A stretch of DNA of 64,000 bases, taken from assembly GCF_004359985.1 (NCBI RefSeq), contig NZ_SMRO01000001.1:2208193-2272192 (forward strand), read 5' to 3'. A model generated the notes under the pieces. That model was not told the origin of the DNA. It saw nothing but the letters and a program-made list of their open reading frames with translations, and did not search any database. Source of the stretch: Paraburkholderia flava. Its GTDB lineage: Bacteria > Pseudomonadota > Gammaproteobacteria > Burkholderiales > Burkholderiaceae. This document shows positions 1-7,913 of this stretch, in pieces. The stretch's first letter is position 1. Each line of letters starts with the position of its first letter. The position numbers and the translations under genes were made by a program.

Positions 1-371
1 GTGACGAGTGCGCTCGTGAGCCGCGCATCGACGGCCGCGCGGTAGGTGTCGCGTGCTTCGACGCGCAGCTTTTGCATCAGCGCGCGGCGTGCGGTCTGGA
101 CCGGGTTCGTGCTTGCGGCCGTTCCTGGGATCGACGATGACGGTGATGGCGTGATCGAAGCCGCTCCGCCTACGTTTGCCTGTTGACGTTGTGCAGCCGC
201 ATCGGCGGCGAGCGCGAGGCTGGTCGGCTGCGCGGCCCACGCGGACGGCAGCGGCTGCCACGCGTCGAACTGCGCGACGAGCCAGGCTCGTGGATCGTGT
301 GGCGGCGAATCGTCGGGTCGTGCGCCGAGCCCGAAGCGGTTCAGCGCGATCGCCGCAGGGGTCATGACCAT
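1..371 (-). CDS. DUF1800 family protein, N-terminal part (runs off the window)
   Basis: Only the first 123 codons are present; the rest lies before base 1. The protein opens with M-V-M-T-P followed by ALNRFGLGARPDD, the usual N-terminus of DUF1800 proteins, which are typically around 500 residues. These proteins are often encoded next to a DUF1501 partner and have no established reaction. ATG at 371 is preceded by AAGGAG at good spacing. It is the last visible gene of the sigma-factor locus and has its own upstream copy of the 30-bp promoter-like element (413-443). Family call is firm; function is unknown. Confidence 0.85.
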   Translation of the reverse strand, partial: MVMTPAAIALNRFGLGARPDDSPPHDPRAWLVAQFDAWQPLPSAWAAQPTSLALAADAAAQRQQANVGGAASITPSPSSSIPGTAASTNPVQTARRALMQKLRVEARDTYRAAVDARLTSALV

Positions 372-412
372 ACCTGCTCCTTCCGGCTTGCGTTGCGTGT
401 TGACGTATGGAC

Positions 413-443
413 GTTAAACGCGGGCCGTCGGGAAATCCGTCGC
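413..443 (-). promoter_or_regulatory. Putative ECF-sigma promoter, copy A, upstream of DUF1800
   Basis: Read on the minus strand this has GCGACGGATTTCCC, then a short GC-rich spacer, then CGCGTTTAA. The same two blocks with identical spacing recur at 2639-2668, with 26 of 30 positions alike. The -10-like CGTTTA lies about 40 bp before the DUF1800 start. Shared sequence, orientation and spacing upstream of two units of one sigma-factor locus suggest a promoter read by that sigma factor. That assignment is inference. Confidence 0.55.
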
Positions 444-498
444 GGGATCTTCAGTTTTTGTTGTATCGATGCGAGTGGGCGTGCATGTGCGTGAGCGG

Positions 499-996
499 TT
501 ACTGGTTCGATGGCTTAGGTGCAGGCCACTGGGCTCGCGGCAGCCGCCATTGACCGTGTTCGCGCAGGCTCTGCGCGAAGCGCTGGCGCTCGTCGGTCGT
601 GAGCGATGCGGCGAAATCGGCCACGCCGGTTTCGACGTGCGCGCGCACCGCGCTGTCGGCTTCACGCGTGCGGGCGAGTGCGGCGTCGAGCGCCGGACGG
701 TCGAGCTGCGGCGCGGCGAGCAACTCGAGCACGTCGCGCCGGCCTTCGCGCGCGTCGCGTGCGAACAGCCGGGCATTGCGGCGTGCTTCCTTCAGCGCAT
801 CGGCGAATTCCGACTGCCGCTCCGGCGACAGATCCGATGCGGCAAAACGCAGCGCGTTCTTCTGCGCGGCGGCGACGGCGGCCTGGCGTTCGTGCGTCGC
901 GAACCAGCGATACGCCCCGCCCGCGATACCGCCGAGCAGGAACACGTTCAGCAGGATCGATACGCTGACGATGATTTTCCACGACCGGCTATTCAT
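499..996 (-). CDS. Spy/CpxP-like periplasmic heavy-metal-sensor family protein
   Basis: The 165-residue protein has a hydrophobic anchor at about residues 8-27 followed by a long, charged, helical region. That region includes LSPERQSEFADALKEARR and a second repeat ending LTTDERQRFAQSLREHG. This is the layout of the periplasmic heavy-metal sensor / Spy group, whose LTxxQ-like helices bind misfolded proteins or metal. The start overlaps the end of the upstream membrane protein by 8 bp, so the two are probably translationally coupled. In this sigma operon it may feed envelope stress to the anti-sigma factor; that role is inferred from position only. Confidence 0.7.
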   Translation of the reverse strand: MNSRSWKIIVSVSILLNVFLLGGIAGGAYRWFATHERQAAVAAAQKNALRFAASDLSPERQSEFADALKEARRNARLFARDAREGRRDVLELLAAPQLDRPALDAALARTREADSAVRAHVETGVADFAASLTTDERQRFAQSLREHGQWRLPRAQWPAPKPSNQ

Positions 997-1411
997 TCGC
1001 TGCTCCAGTCCAGTCCGCGACGGATCCGCCGAAGCTCGTGGTCAGGTACGACACCTCGTGAGCCGCGGAGGGCGTGCCCGACAGCACGAAGAACGACACC
1101 GCGAGTGCGCCTGCGAGACCGCCGATCGCACCGACGCCCGCGAACGCGACGCCGGACCACCAGATCTGCGCGCGCGGCATCTTCGGCTTGGGTGCCGATG
1201 CGACGATGCGCCGTTGCAGGTCGGCGTCCGGCGACGGCACGACATCGCTCGACATCCACGCGTCGAGTTCGGCAGCCTGCGCGCATAGCGCGTCGGCTTC
1301 GTCGCGATGCTGCGCGGCCCATTCGGTGGCCGCGTGCCGTTCATCGGCCGGCCAGCGACGGGAATCGGCGCCGTAGGCGTCGACGATGGCTCGAAATCTC
1401 TCGGGTGTCAT
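989..1411 (-). CDS. Single-pass membrane protein, candidate anti-sigma factor
   Basis: The 140-residue protein has a soluble N-terminal half (about 1-80), one glycine-rich membrane helix (about 83-111) and a short outer tail. Its ATG lies inside the stop region of the sigma gene (1408-1411, ATGA-type overlap), and its own end overlaps the Spy-like gene. A small transmembrane protein translated directly after an ECF sigma gene is normally its anti-sigma factor. I see no zinc-binding HxxxCxxC motif, so it would not be a ZAS-type anti-sigma. Function rests on context and topology. Confidence 0.6.
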   Translation of the reverse strand: MTPERFRAIVDAYGADSRRWPADERHAATEWAAQHRDEADALCAQAAELDAWMSSDVVPSPDADLQRRIVASAPKPKMPRAQIWWSGVAFAGVGAIGGLAGALAVSFFVLSGTPSAAHEVSYLTTSFGGSVADWTGAANE

Positions 1412-2121
1412 GGCGTGTCCTTGCTGCGGCCGTCCAGCTGCGCGCGCAGGTTACGGCGTGCGCGGGCCAGCAGGCTTTCGAGTGCGTCGACGGTAATGCC
1501 CATCGACGCTGCGGCCTCGAGGTTGGAAAGCTCCTGATAATAGTTGAGCACGAGTGCTTCGCGTTGCCGCGCGGGCAGCGTCGCGAGCGCGGCACGCACC
1601 CGTGCGGCGTTCGCCTGTGCTTCGAGCTGCACGTCGGGGGCGGCTTGCGGGTCTGCCTGCTCGGGCATTTCGTCGACCGGTTCCTCGCGATGACGGCGCA
1701 GCCGGTCGTAGCAGAGATTCAATGCGACGCGGTGCAGCCACGTATCGAAGCGGGCTTCGCCCGGCCGCCAGCTCGGCGCGTGTTTCCAGATTCGCATGAA
1801 GACTTCCTGCGCGACGTCCTCGGCTTCCATCCGGTCGCCGAGCATGCGCGTCGCGAGCGCGACGAGGCGCGGCAGCTTGCGCGACACGATCGTGCGCACG
1901 GCTGCCGGGTCCCGTTGGGCGACGCGCTCGACCAGCTCGGCGTCGGGATCGTGCGCGTCCGGGCCGCTCAACGCACACGGCCCGTCGACGCGCGCGACGG
2001 CATCCGCCGGTCGCGTATGCCATATGTTGCCTGTGCCGCTTGCGTCGCCCGTGCGGGCTGAACGTCGTTCACGTGCGGTGGCTCCCAGTCCGTCGCGGGG
2101 CAGACGTAGTCTCGCCTGCAT
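1408..2121 (-). CDS. ECF-type RNA polymerase sigma factor
   Basis: The 237-residue protein has a sigma-70 region 2 at about residues 65-130, including EAEDVAQEVFMRIW, which recognises the -10 element. Region 4 at about 180-230 is a helix-turn-helix (LPARQREALVLNYYQELSN and following). There is no region 1.1 or 3, as expected of group 4 sigma factors. The first 55 residues are long and poorly conserved, so the true start could lie downstream; ATG at 2121 has only a weak ribosome site. It lies 12 bp after the small lipoprotein and overlaps the anti-sigma candidate. It probably transcribes its own locus from the elements at 2639-2668 and 413-443. Confidence 0.88.
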   Translation of the reverse strand: MQARLRLPRDGLGATARERRSARTGDASGTGNIWHTRPADAVARVDGPCALSGPDAHDPDAELVERVAQRDPAAVRTIVSRKLPRLVALATRMLGDRMEAEDVAQEVFMRIWKHAPSWRPGEARFDTWLHRVALNLCYDRLRRHREEPVDEMPEQADPQAAPDVQLEAQANAARVRAALATLPARQREALVLNYYQELSNLEAAASMGITVDALESLLARARRNLRAQLDGRSKDTP

Positions 2122-2133
2122 GGTGCGACGTGC

Positions 2134-2247
2134 TCAATATACGACGACCGGAGCCGGCCGGTAATACGCGGGACGCGCGGGCACGACGATGCAGCCGGCG
2201 AGCGTCGCCGTGACGAGCATCGCTATCAGTAGTTTCGCGAATTTCAT
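2134..2247 (-). CDS. Small lipoprotein, 37 residues
   Basis: This very short gene encodes a lipoprotein signal (residues 1-18) with lipobox LAGC, Cys19 as the lipidated residue, and a mature tail of only 18 residues rich in Pro, Tyr and Val (ends in PAPVVVY). ATG at 2247 is preceded by GGAGGA at ideal spacing, which supports translation. The tail has the same aromatic and Val/Pro flavour as the neighbouring YXWGXW protein. It sits between that gene and the sigma factor. No function is known to me. Confidence 0.7.
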   Translation of the reverse strand: MKFAKLLIAMLVTATLAGCIVVPARPAYYRPAPVVVY

Positions 2248-2287
2248 CGGAGAGTCCTCCAGACGGGCGCGCATACAGTGATGTCGC

Positions 2288-2578
2288 TCATGCCCAGTGC
2301 CCCCGGACCCAGAACCAGTTCGGTCCGCGCTGCACCCAGTGACCCGGCACCCAGTGATAGCCGACCCGTACCGCCTGCCAGTGGCCCGGCACCCACACGT
2401 AACGTCCGCCGGCCCAGCGCCAGTGGCCGCGATCCCACACGTAGCCGGCACGCGGCGCAGGCAGGACTTCGGCGCGCAGCGGCGGCGGCGCGGTGACGAT
2501 GACCTGCGCGAATGCACTCGACGCCGCGAGCGCGACTGCCGCACCCAGCAGTAACCGCTTGATGGCAAAGGATTTCAT
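2288..2578 (-). CDS. YXWGXW-repeat secreted protein
   Basis: The 96-residue protein has a signal peptide (cleaved near AFA-Q). Its mature part is made of repeated aromatic units of the kind (Y/W)xWVxGHW: GYVWDRGHW, RYVWVPGHW, YHWVPGHW and FWVRGHW. The YXWGXW family is common in beta-proteobacteria, is exported, and has no assigned reaction. I chose ATG at 2578 because GGGAG lies 5 bp ahead; an in-frame GTG six bases upstream is less likely. It is the first gene after promoter-like element B and probably leads the sigma-factor transcript. Confidence 0.8.
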   Translation of the reverse strand: MKSFAIKRLLLGAAVALAASSAFAQVIVTAPPPLRAEVLPAPRAGYVWDRGHWRWAGGRYVWVPGHWQAVRVGYHWVPGHWVQRGPNWFWVRGHWA

Positions 2579-2638
2579 CTGCACTCCCTGAATGAGCGGG
2601 CGGCGCGGGATGTGCGCCGCTTTCTCGCTGTTTCGGGG

Positions 2639-2668
2639 TTAAACGCGGGGTGCGGGGAAATCCGTCGC
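2639..2668 (-). promoter_or_regulatory. Putative ECF-sigma promoter, copy B, upstream of the YXWGXW gene
   Basis: On the minus strand it reads GCGACGGATTTCCCC, spacer, CGCGTTTAA, matching copy A at 413-443 base for base except for four spacer positions and with the same spacing. The -10-like end lies about 60 bp before the YXWGXW start. It would drive the YXWGXW - lipoprotein - sigma - anti-sigma - Spy-like series and so give autoregulation (inferred). Confidence 0.55.
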
Positions 2669-2694
2669 TGGAGGGAGAAAAAAATCGGATGGCG

Positions 2695-3606
2695 CTAGCG
2701 CGCGAGCTGCTCGACCAGGAAGTCGACGAAGCTGCGCACACGCGACGACAGATGCCGGCTATGCGGATACAGCAGCACGAACGGTCGCGAGCAGCCGCCG
2801 TAGGGGATGAGCAGTTCCTCGAGCGAGCCCTGCGCGAGGTCTTTCTCGACGACGAACCGGTAGGTCTGGAACAGGCCCGCGCCGTGCCGTGCAAGCGTGA
2901 CGCCGGCGAGTACGTCGCCGGACGCGCCATAGGTGCGGTGCGTCACGACTTCGGTTTCGTCGCCGCTTAGGCGGAACAGCCACGGGACCGGGCGGCCGCT
3001 GCTCGGCAGTTCGAACTGGACGCACTCGTGCTGGGCGAGATCGTCCGGCGTTTTGGGGCGGCCGGCGCGGCGCAGATATTCCGGCGCCGCGACGACGACC
3101 AGCTCGGCGTCTTCGAGCTTGCGCGCGATCAGGCTGGAGTCGCGCGGCGCACGGCCGCGGATCGCGAGGTCGAAGCCTTCTTCGGCGAAGTCGATGTTGC
3201 GGTTGCTCAGATGCGTCTCGACCGCGACGCCGGGATAGCGCGCGCGGAATTCGGCGAGTAGCGGCAGCACGCGGTAGTGGCCGTACGGCGTCGGCATGCT
3301 GATCCGCAGGACGCCGGTCGGTGTCGCCTGCTGGCCGGTGGCTTCGCGTTCCGCATCGACAAGCTGGCCGAGCGCGAGCCGGCATTGCTCGAAGTATCGA
3401 CGGCCTTCGTCGGTCAAGCGGATCTGCCGCGTCGTGCGTACGAACAGCCGCACGCCGAGACGCTGTTCGAGTTTCGCGACCGCCCGGCTGACCGCCGCGG
3501 GCGTCACGCTCGCGGCGGTCGCGGCGACCGTGAAGCTCTCCGCTTCGGCGGCGAGGCAGAACAGCTCGATGCTGCCGAGCAGGAGATCTTCAAATTGACG
3601 CTGCAT
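2695..3606 (-). CDS. LysR-family transcriptional regulator
   Basis: This 303-residue protein has an N-terminal winged helix-turn-helix (about residues 8-65, with AVSRAVAKLEQRLGVRLF) and a C-terminal effector-binding domain. It resembles the DsdC/PA2206-like subgroup typical of Burkholderia LysR proteins. The frame is open further upstream, but that extension runs through the tautomerase gene. ATG at 3606 (M-Q-R-Q-F) gives a normal family length. It lies 110 bp after the tautomerase gene on the same strand. Its targets are probably the adjacent tautomerase/SDR genes, but the sequence does not prove this. Confidence 0.85.
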   Translation of the reverse strand: MQRQFEDLLLGSIELFCLAAEAESFTVAATAASVTPAAVSRAVAKLEQRLGVRLFVRTTRQIRLTDEGRRYFEQCRLALGQLVDAEREATGQQATPTGVLRISMPTPYGHYRVLPLLAEFRARYPGVAVETHLSNRNIDFAEEGFDLAIRGRAPRDSSLIARKLEDAELVVVAAPEYLRRAGRPKTPDDLAQHECVQFELPSSGRPVPWLFRLSGDETEVVTHRTYGASGDVLAGVTLARHGAGLFQTYRFVVEKDLAQGSLEELLIPYGGCSRPFVLLYPHSRHLSSRVRSFVDFLVEQLAR

Positions 3607-3716
3607 GGCTTCCCGACTATCCGGCGTGTTGCATGAATTCGATCGCTCGCGCGTGAGGGCGCGCGGTGGATCGTGTCGGGGAAGCATAGCAGGGTGGTGC
3701 GGAGATATCGGCGGCC

Positions 3717-3953
3717 TCAGGCGGATTTCGCGCTGAGCTGCTTTCGGTATTCGTCTACCGGTAGTCCGCCCCAGCCCCAGTTCTGCTTGTCGACTTCCTC
3801 GATGACGACGAACGTGGCTTCGAGTGGCTTGTTCAACACGTCGAGCAGCACCTGGCTCACGCCTTTGATCAACTGCGCTTTTTCTTCGGCGGTGACCGAG
3901 GTGGCGTCGGGGCGGGTGCCCTCGCGGGTAACCTGGATCGTGACGATGGGCAT
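3717..3953 (-). CDS. 4-oxalocrotonate tautomerase family protein
   Basis: At 78 residues it begins M-P-I-V-T-I-Q-V. Removal of Met exposes the catalytic N-terminal Pro that defines the tautomerase superfamily. The length is slightly more than 4-OT monomers (about 62) because of a C-terminal extension with WGWGGLPVDEYRKQ. Such proteins interconvert enol and keto forms of small acids; the substrate here is unknown. ATG at 3953 has AAAGGAG upstream. It lies between an SDR gene and a LysR gene on the same strand. Confidence 0.85.
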   Translation of the reverse strand: MPIVTIQVTREGTRPDATSVTAEEKAQLIKGVSQVLLDVLNKPLEATFVVIEEVDKQNWGWGGLPVDEYRKQLSAKSA

Positions 3954-4092
3954 GATGTTCTCCTTTAGGACGATGGCTGGTTGGCTCACGCGAAGCGCCG
4001 AGGCGGCCGGCGCTCGCGTTGCTGGAATCGGTCGCCCGTTGGCCGGCCGGCGAGCGGTTTGGCAAGAGGGCGGATGAGCGATCAATGAGCGC

Positions 4093-4803
4093 TCAGTGCC
4101 CCGCGCTCTGGCCGCCGTCGACGTGCAGGATTTCTCCGGTCACGAAAGGCGCCGAGTCCAGATACATCACCGCGTTCACGATGTCGCTCATTTCGCCCAT
4201 GTGACCCATCGGATGAAGCGCGCCGAGCGCGTCGTGCGTTTCCTGCGGATGCATCGGCGACTTGATGATGCCGGGCGACACCGCATTCGCGCGGATGCCG
4301 CGCTTCGCGTATTCGATCGCGAGGGACTTCGTCGCGGCATTCAGGCCGCCCTTGGTCAGCGATGCGAGGACCGACGGGACGCCGTCGATGGCGTGATCGG
4401 TCAGGCTCGTCGAGATGCTGACGACGTGGCCGCTCGAATGCTTTTCCATTTCGGCGACGGCGAGCTGCGTGATGTTGAAGAAACCCGTGACGTTGACGCC
4501 GACGATCGCCGCGTAGTCCTCGGCGGTGTAGCTCGTGAAGGGCTTCGCGATGAAGATGCCCGCGTTGTTGACGAGCGTATCGACGCGACCGAAACGCTCG
4601 ACTGCTTCCGCGACGACGCGACGTGCGGTGGCCGGATCGGCGATGTCGCCGGGGACGGCGACGACGTTCGGATCGTCCGACGGCGCGATGCTGCGCGCGG
4701 TGGCGACGACCCGATAGTCGCGCTGACGGAACGCCTTGACCAGTTCAGCGCCGATGCCTTGCGATGCGCCCGTGACGATAACGACTTTTTGCGATGTGCT
4801 CAT
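4093..4803 (-). CDS. SDR-family protein without the catalytic Tyr
   Basis: The 236-residue protein has the SDR cofactor motif TGASQGIG (about residues 12-19) and NNAG (about 78-81), so it should bind NAD(P)H. The active-site Ser region (VVSISTS) is present. However, the expected YxxxK reads ASLTK: the position four before the Lys is Ala, checked in the DNA around 4360-4375. The C-terminus ends in the usual DGG segment. ATG at 4803 has GAGG upstream. It may be a non-reductive SDR, or it may use another residue as acid; classical dehydrogenase activity is doubtful. Confidence 0.85.
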   Translation of the reverse strand: MSTSQKVVIVTGASQGIGAELVKAFRQRDYRVVATARSIAPSDDPNVVAVPGDIADPATARRVVAEAVERFGRVDTLVNNAGIFIAKPFTSYTAEDYAAIVGVNVTGFFNITQLAVAEMEKHSSGHVVSISTSLTDHAIDGVPSVLASLTKGGLNAATKSLAIEYAKRGIRANAVSPGIIKSPMHPQETHDALGALHPMGHMGEMSDIVNAVMYLDSAPFVTGEILHVDGGQSAGH

Positions 4804-5222
4804 GATGAACCTCGAATGATTGGCTTCGGCTCGCTCGCCGGGCAATGGGCCGGTGGGTTTGCCACCGGACGCCGGCGATGCCGATGAACGTCAATCTAGT
4901 CGCGTCGGCGGGAAGCTCGAATACCCGGAGGGGACAAACAGAAATGCGCGGCAGGAACAAATGGTGTGGGTTGGCTGTGGGGGCGGGTGGCGGCGAAGCG
5001 TCTGATGAATGTCTTTAGCGGGGGCGCGATAGCGAGCCGTCCGCGTGGTGAGCCTTGTCTGTGGGCGCTTCACGGCCATCCCAACGCGGCCAATCCGGCG
5101 ATCCCAAAAATCTTTGACGATTTGTGTCCCCTTTCGGCGACAACCGCGTCCTACCTATGTACAGCGAGCAATACCCATGTCCCGGAAAGGCTTCCGGATG
5201 GTCAGGACGAACGGTGAATGTC
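4804..5222. other. Intergenic region between the SDR gene and the EAL gene
   Basis: About 420 bp between divergent genes. It must hold promoters for both, but I see no strong -35/-10 pair. The part from about 5124 is open in the EAL gene frame, so the EAL protein could start as early as GTG 5124 or ATG 5157. The composition there is less codon-like than the gene body. Confidence 0.4.
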
Positions 5223-6068
5223 ATGCAGAAGAGGGTCAGGAGTCGGGGAGCACTAACGGCAACGGCGGAGGTCGCGGAGCGGCTGGATGCCGAACTCGTC
5301 GACGAGGTGCACGTGGGACTGGACCACGGACAGTTCCACGTGGCGTTTCAGCCGATCGTGCACGCTCAGTCGGGGGCGCTGGATAGCGTCGAGTGTCTGT
5401 TGCGATGGCAGCACCCGCACTACGGATTGCTATTTCCCGGCGCGTTCGAGCGCGCGCTGAGCGACCGGAGCGTCGCACACCGGATGTCGGCGCTGGTGCT
5501 CGACGTCGCGTGTCGCGAGCTTCGCGCGCAACGCGATGCGGGTCAGGAAATTCCGTCCGTCGCGATCAATGTGCTGCCGTCCCAGCTCCTCGACGACCGG
5601 TTGCGAACGGAGATCGACGGGGTCACGCGTCGCTACAACATCCAGCCGTCTTCGCTTGAACTGGAACTCGTCGAAAGCGAGGAGACGCTGGCGTTGGTCG
5701 TGACGCGTGAATTCACCGCGCCGATCCGCGACATGGGTGTACGGCTCGCACTCGACGATTTCGGTACCGGCTACTCGTCGCTGGCGGTGCTCGCGTCGGC
5801 GCATGTCGATTCGGTCAAGCTGGCGCGAGAGTTTCTGCTGGGCCAGTCGTCCGGCGATCCGGGGCGCACGGCGCGCGTGATGCGCGGCGCGTTCGCGATG
5901 CTCGAGGACTTTCAACTGAGAACCGTGGTGGAAGGCGTCGAAACCGGTGAGCAGCTGGACTGGCTCGCGAGCCATACGGCGGTCTATGCGCAAGGGTATT
6001 TCGTCGGTCGGCCCGACTACGTTTTTCCATCATTAATAACGTGTCTTGATAACGAGAGAATCGAATGA
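5223..6068 (+). CDS. EAL-domain protein, predicted cyclic-di-GMP phosphodiesterase
   Basis: The 281-residue protein is essentially one EAL domain, which hydrolyses c-di-GMP in the cytoplasm. The signature reads E57-C-L in place of EAL. The metal and catalytic positions are kept: Glu57, Asn116, Glu148, Asp178-Asp179 in DDFGTG, Lys199, Glu237 in EGVE and Gln257. Activity is therefore plausible. No sensor or GGDEF domain is present. The start is uncertain (5124, 5157 or 5223; none has a strong ribosome site). The stop overlaps the response-regulator ATG, so the two are co-translated and may work together, possibly on the pilus operon downstream. Confidence 0.85.
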   Translation: MQKRVRSRGALTATAEVAERLDAELVDEVHVGLDHGQFHVAFQPIVHAQSGALDSVECLLRWQHPHYGLLFPGAFERALSDRSVAHRMSALVLDVACRELRAQRDAGQEIPSVAINVLPSQLLDDRLRTEIDGVTRRYNIQPSSLELELVESEETLALVVTREFTAPIRDMGVRLALDDFGTGYSSLAVLASAHVDSVKLAREFLLGQSSGDPGRTARVMRGAFAMLEDFQLRTVVEGVETGEQLDWLASHTAVYAQGYFVGRPDYVFPSLITCLDNERIE

Positions 6069-6799
6069 AAGTCCTACTGGTAGAAGATGACGCCCCTAAC
6101 GCCGACGCCGCGGCGCTGGCACTGGCAGACCTCGGCGTCGAATTGTCGAGGGTCGCGGATGGTACGAAGGTCATCGGCTTCCTGCAGAGGAACCCGGTCG
6201 ATCTGATCATTCTCGACTGGAAGCTGCCGGGCGTGAGCGGGCTCGACATTCTGCGCTGGATCCGCGCCAATCTGGGCGCTCAGCCTTCCGTGCTTTTCTT
6301 CACGTCGCGGATACTCGAGGCCGACATCGTCGAAGCATTCGACGCGGGCGCCGACGATTACGTGACGAAGCCGTTCCGGCATCGCGAACTCGCCGCGCGC
6401 GTCGGTGCGCTGTTGCGGCGAAAGAATGCCGCGAAGAAGACTCAGGACGAACTCTCGGTGGGTCACTACACGCTCGATTTTACGGGCCGTGTCATCTACC
6501 TGCGTGGTCAGCCGGTCGACCTGACCGAGAAGGAATTCGACCTCTCGGCGATCCTGTTTCGCAATGTCGGACGCGTAATTTCGCGGGACGTCATCGCGGG
6601 ACTGGCGTGGGGGCATGCGTATGACGGTTCGTCGAGAGCGATGGACACGCATATCTCGCGAATCCGCAGAAAGCTCGCGCTTAATCCCGAAAATGGCATG
6701 CGTCTGAATTCGGTCTATACCCATGGGTATAGGCTGACCGCAGGAAATGCAGAGGCTGAAAAGCCGGAGCAAGGCGATTATCAGAAGCAGGCCGCCTGA
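6065..6799 (+). CDS. OmpR-family response regulator
   Basis: The 244-residue protein has a receiver domain (about 1-118) with acidic pocket Glu7-Asp8-Asp9, phosphoacceptor Asp51, Thr80 and Lys102. A winged-helix DNA-binding domain follows (about 130-228, with DTHISRIRRKL). The start overlaps the EAL stop by 4 bp (ATGA). No histidine kinase gene is nearby, so its partner is elsewhere. Position between an EAL gene and a chaperone-usher operon suggests it controls surface attachment, which is inferred. The C-terminal tail (from about 229) is charged and probably disordered. Confidence 0.88.
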   Translation: MKVLLVEDDAPNADAAALALADLGVELSRVADGTKVIGFLQRNPVDLIILDWKLPGVSGLDILRWIRANLGAQPSVLFFTSRILEADIVEAFDAGADDYVTKPFRHRELAARVGALLRRKNAAKKTQDELSVGHYTLDFTGRVIYLRGQPVDLTEKEFDLSAILFRNVGRVISRDVIAGLAWGHAYDGSSRAMDTHISRIRRKLALNPENGMRLNSVYTHGYRLTAGNAEAEKPEQGDYQKQAA

Positions 6800-6838
6800 A
6801 GGTTTTATCTCATCGCGTTGATCCGAAGTTTGTTGACG

Positions 6839-6870
6839 CGTGGTGTCAGGTTACGAGCCCTGACACCACG
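6839..6870 (+). terminator. Stem-loop after the response-regulator gene
   Basis: The arms CGTGGTGTCAGG and CCTGACACCACG form a perfect 12-bp stem around an 8-base loop, 40 bp after the stop. There is no clear T-run, so it may act as a weak terminator, an mRNA-stabilising end, or a protein-binding palindrome. Confidence 0.55.
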
Positions 6871-7239
6871 GCGCGTGTGCGCCGATTGTGCCGGCTCACC
6901 TGTCTCTTCCGGTTTTCTTTCCTGTTATCCCATTTAATAAAAACCGATCCGCATGCGCGGATATTCGTCATGCGCGACGAATTTTCATAGTCGCGAAGAA
7001 CGGCAATATAAATATAGTTATCCGAATTAAAAATTCGATGCGATGTAACGATTCTTCTCAATTGAATGGTAAGCGAAAGCTACGATACATACGTCCAAAT
7101 TGAACGAAAAACAGGCATGGGGCTCGGCCAGATAGGGCTATGAAGAGCCGCCAGTATGTTGACGGTTATTGGACGGGAAAGATCGTCGATCTTGCCTTTA
7201 TTTCGTAATTCAAATTAACCAGGTTAAAAGATAATCGCT
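6871..7239. other. AT-rich leader region upstream of the pilus operon
   Basis: About 370 bp with no supported gene and a sharp drop in GC, especially 6915-7110 and 7195-7235. AT-rich upstream regions like this are typical targets of H-NS-like silencers and regulators of fimbrial genes. A TTGACG at 7159 could be a -35, but I do not see a convincing -10 at the right distance. Confidence 0.5.
7179..7193. promoter_or_regulatory. Inverted repeat upstream of the pilin gene
   Basis: AAGATCG and CGATCTT flank a single T, giving a 15-bp near-perfect palindrome 46 bp before the pilin ATG. It is a candidate operator for the pilus operon. The binding protein is unknown. Confidence 0.35.
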
Positions 7240-7824
7240 ATGAACACCAAGCTTCTTTCCACACTTGTCCTGATCGGTTCGGCGGCTATTTCGCAAGTCG
7301 CCGCTGCTGCGACGAACGGCGACGGCACGATTACGTTCAACGGTGCCGTGAGCGCGCAGACCTGCACGATCAATGGCAATGGCACGGGCGCCAAAAATTT
7401 CACCGTCACGCTCCCGACCGTTTCGTCGAGCACGCTTGCTACTTCCGGTCAGACCGCGGGCCGCACGTCGTTCAGCATTGCGCTGACCAACTGTACGCCT
7501 GCAACGGGCAACGTCCACACGTATTTCGAACCGGGCACGACGACGGATATCCAGACCGGCAACCTGATTCTGGACAGCAGCAATACCAGCAACGCCGCAG
7601 GCACCGTTCCCAAGAACGTCGCCACCAACGTCGAGATCTCGCTGCTGAACTCGGATACCTCGCCGATCAAGGCAGGCGCGGCGGATGCATCGCAGAACTC
7701 GAAGCCGGTTCCGATTACCGGGGGTAGCGCGACGCTGAACTACTACGCGCAATACATCGCGACGGGTGCGGCAACGGCAGGCACGGCGAACTCGAGCGTG
7801 ATGTACACGATTTCCTATCAATAA
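7240..7824 (+). CDS. Major fimbrial subunit (chaperone-usher, type 1-like)
   Basis: The 194-residue protein has a signal peptide (about 1-23, ending AAA) and a mature pilin. An early Cys in AQTCTING and a second in LTNCTP should form the conserved pilin disulfide. The C-terminus ends MYTISYQ, matching the beta-zipper motif with penultimate Tyr that is recognised by the chaperone and usher. It is exported by Sec, held by the periplasmic chaperone encoded next, and polymerised through the usher. First gene of the operon 7240-13905; the ribosome site is weak. Confidence 0.9.
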   Translation: MNTKLLSTLVLIGSAAISQVAAAATNGDGTITFNGAVSAQTCTINGNGTGAKNFTVTLPTVSSSTLATSGQTAGRTSFSIALTNCTPATGNVHTYFEPGTTTDIQTGNLILDSSNTSNAAGTVPKNVATNVEISLLNSDTSPIKAGAADASQNSKPVPITGGSATLNYYAQYIATGAATAGTANSSVMYTISYQ

Positions 7825-7913
7825 GTTTTACCCGGCATCGACAGGGCCGGCGAGGTGGGGCGTGAGCCTGCTTCACGGAGTACCGATCCGCCGGCCCATG
7901 CAGAGTCATCGTC

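Noticed and set aside
469..2061. 530-codon open frame on the plus strand over the sigma-factor operon
   Set aside because: It is an antisense shadow of three genuine minus-strand genes; the translation is Arg-rich with no domain.
3607..4065. Long N-terminal extension of the LysR protein
   Set aside because: It would read through the tautomerase gene in another frame; the normal LysR start is at 3606.
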